From: a bacterium
GTDB taxonomy: Bacteria; Dependentiae; Babeliae; Babeliales; RVW-14
Direction: 5' to 3'
Assembly (NCBI GenBank): GCA_010027825.1
Contig: RGUK01000057.1
Span: 1 to 7,752, forward strand
DNA length: 7,752 nt
Shown here: one piece after another, positions 7,069 to 7,752 of the stretch
How the letters are laid out: every line of letters starts with the position of its first letter
Numbering within the stretch: the first letter of the stretch is position 1
Notes under the pieces: generated by a model
Seen by the model: the letters and a program-made list of their open reading frames with translations, nothing else
What the model was told of the DNA's origin: nothing
Database searches by the model: none
Translations under genes and position numbers: made by a program

Positions 7069-7752
7069 ATGAATGTGTTACCTGGAATGCTGGTTGTGCT
7101 GCTCTGTTTGGGAGTGGAAGCATTTGGTAGCTGTGCTGATTTGATTATATTTTCTTACAACCGTCCCCTGCAGCTGCATGCGTATTTGGAATCGCTTGAA
7201 CAACATGTTTCTGGGCTAGAAAAGACAGTGGTATTTTGGCGCGCATCGGACAATGCCTTCAAGCGTGGGTATGCGCTGCTTGCCAAGCTTCACCACACCG
7301 TTTTGTTTCACGAGCAGCATCATGCACATGCCCCGACAAATTTCAAGCCGTTGTTGCAAAAAGCAGTGAACGAGATATGCCAACAGCCGTATCTGCTTTT
7401 TGGGGTTGATGATATGGTAGTCTCAGGCACAATTGATTTGGAAGTGTGTGCGCAAGCGCTGCAATCGAGCGATGCACTGGGTTTTTACTTGCGCTTAGGG
7501 CGTAATATTGTTAGTTGCTACCAGTCGGTGGAGACTGAGCATAAAGTGCTGCCGTGTCCACCCCTGAAGCCGTTAGGGGATGGCATCAATCGGTGGCGTT
7601 TTGGCGGCGTGCCCTTCTCCTGGCGCGATCTGACGCCTGTTTCCATGTTGGCGCTGGACCAGTTTGTGTTGTGGGTCCACGCTGACACACCCTATAAAAC
7701 CACGGCGGATTACGTGGCGGCGATCAAAGCTTCACCCGACAAGACCTTCAAG
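7069..7752 (+). CDS. Glycosyltransferase-like protein with signal peptide, 3' truncated and joined to a foreign tail
   Basis: An open frame of 228 codons runs off the window. Residues 1-23 look like a Sec signal peptide (hydrophobic MLVVLLCLGVEAFG, then SCA). The mature part begins ADLIIFSYNRP (23-33), a GT-A-like beta strand and loop, with LFGVDDMV (110-117) as a candidate DXD-type site and FYLRLGRN (139-146). I believe this matches a family of putative glycosyltransferases with an FSYxRPxQL start, but that is from general familiarity. From about residue 179 (base 7603) the sequence no longer fits and instead reads like a TctC/Bug solute-binding protein, still in frame. Start ATG 7069 has only a weak site, GAAAAG (7054-7059). 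The gene lies 22 bases after the terminator T-run, too close for a complete promoter in between, so it depends on read-through or an upstream promoter. Confidence 0.65.
   Translation, partial: MNVLPGMLVVLLCLGVEAFGSCADLIIFSYNRPLQLHAYLESLEQHVSGLEKTVVFWRASDNAFKRGYALLAKLHHTVLFHEQHHAHAPTNFKPLLQKAVNEICQQPYLLFGVDDMVVSGTIDLEVCAQALQSSDALGFYLRLGRNIVSCYQSVETEHKVLPCPPLKPLGDGINRWRFGGVPFSWRDLTPVSMLALDQFVLWVHADTPYKTTADYVAAIKASPDKTFK
7603..7752 (+). other. TctC/Bug-family solute-binding protein segment fused in frame (probable chimeric join)
   Basis: Residues ~179-228 of the last reading frame read GGVPFSWRDLTPV, then MLALDQFVLWVHADTPYKT, then DYVAAIKASPD. In Bug-family periplasmic receptors of tripartite tricarboxylate transporters, a segment of the type TPVxMLALDxFVLWVxAxxPYKT, followed by an AK/IK helix, lies inside the mature protein, well after its own signal peptide. 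Here that upstream part is missing and replaced by a glycosyltransferase. I count about 57% G+C over 7611-7752, which looks higher than the neighbouring gene. The exact join is uncertain, about 7595-7620. It may be an assembly chimera at a contig end or, less likely, a natural recombination. Confidence 0.7.

Noticed and set aside
1..7752. CRISPR arrays, tRNA or rRNA genes, insertion sequences, attachment sites
   Set aside because: No regular short repeats, RNA gene features, transposase motifs or terminal inverted repeats were seen; non-coding gaps are all under 60 bases.

Overview
The window is bacterial-style, gene-dense DNA of intermediate GC. Every gene I can support lies on the + strand, with gaps of 4-55 bases and one 4-base overlap, so bases 1 to about 7046 read as one operon. 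Its theme is sugar transfer and sulfation. The order is: the tail of an unrecognised gene (1-120); a GT2-type glycosyltransferase (127-1107); a GT4-type glycosyltransferase (1142-2503); three tandem paralogous PAPS-dependent sulfotransferases, the first broken (2552-3419) and the others intact (3439-4389 and 4386-5300); and a fused ATP sulfurylase/APS kinase, i.e. a PAPS synthetase (5315-7009). A strong intrinsic terminator (7021-7046) closes the unit. After it, another glycosyltransferase-like gene (7069 onward) runs off the window edge.

The genes fit one pathway. The fused enzyme would make PAPS from sulfate and ATP, the sulfotransferases would use it, and the glycosyltransferases would build the glycan or glycolipid acceptor. 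No reductive sulfur-assimilation gene is present.

The most striking feature is that every complete gene product, and the start of the last one, begins with a signal-peptide-like or membrane-anchor-like hydrophobic segment. This includes nucleotide-dependent enzymes that normally work in the cytoplasm. The PAPS synthetase has this segment where the usual N-terminal lead of ATP sulfurylase should be. I infer an exported or membrane-tethered sulfation/glycosylation system. That would make most sense in a host-associated bacterium able to use nucleotides outside its own cytoplasm. Signal-peptide-bearing glycosyltransferases with this style of motif recall Dependentiae (TM6/Babeliae) or similar intracellular bacteria from general familiarity, but this assignment is tentative.

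Two defects matter. Sulfotransferase copy 1 has lost about 59 bases that encode the PAPS-binding loop, and its original C-terminus survives out of frame. The last ~145 bases of the window encode, in frame with the last glycosyltransferase, a segment typical of TctC/Bug-family tricarboxylate-binding proteins. This is more likely a chimeric join at a contig end than a real fusion gene.
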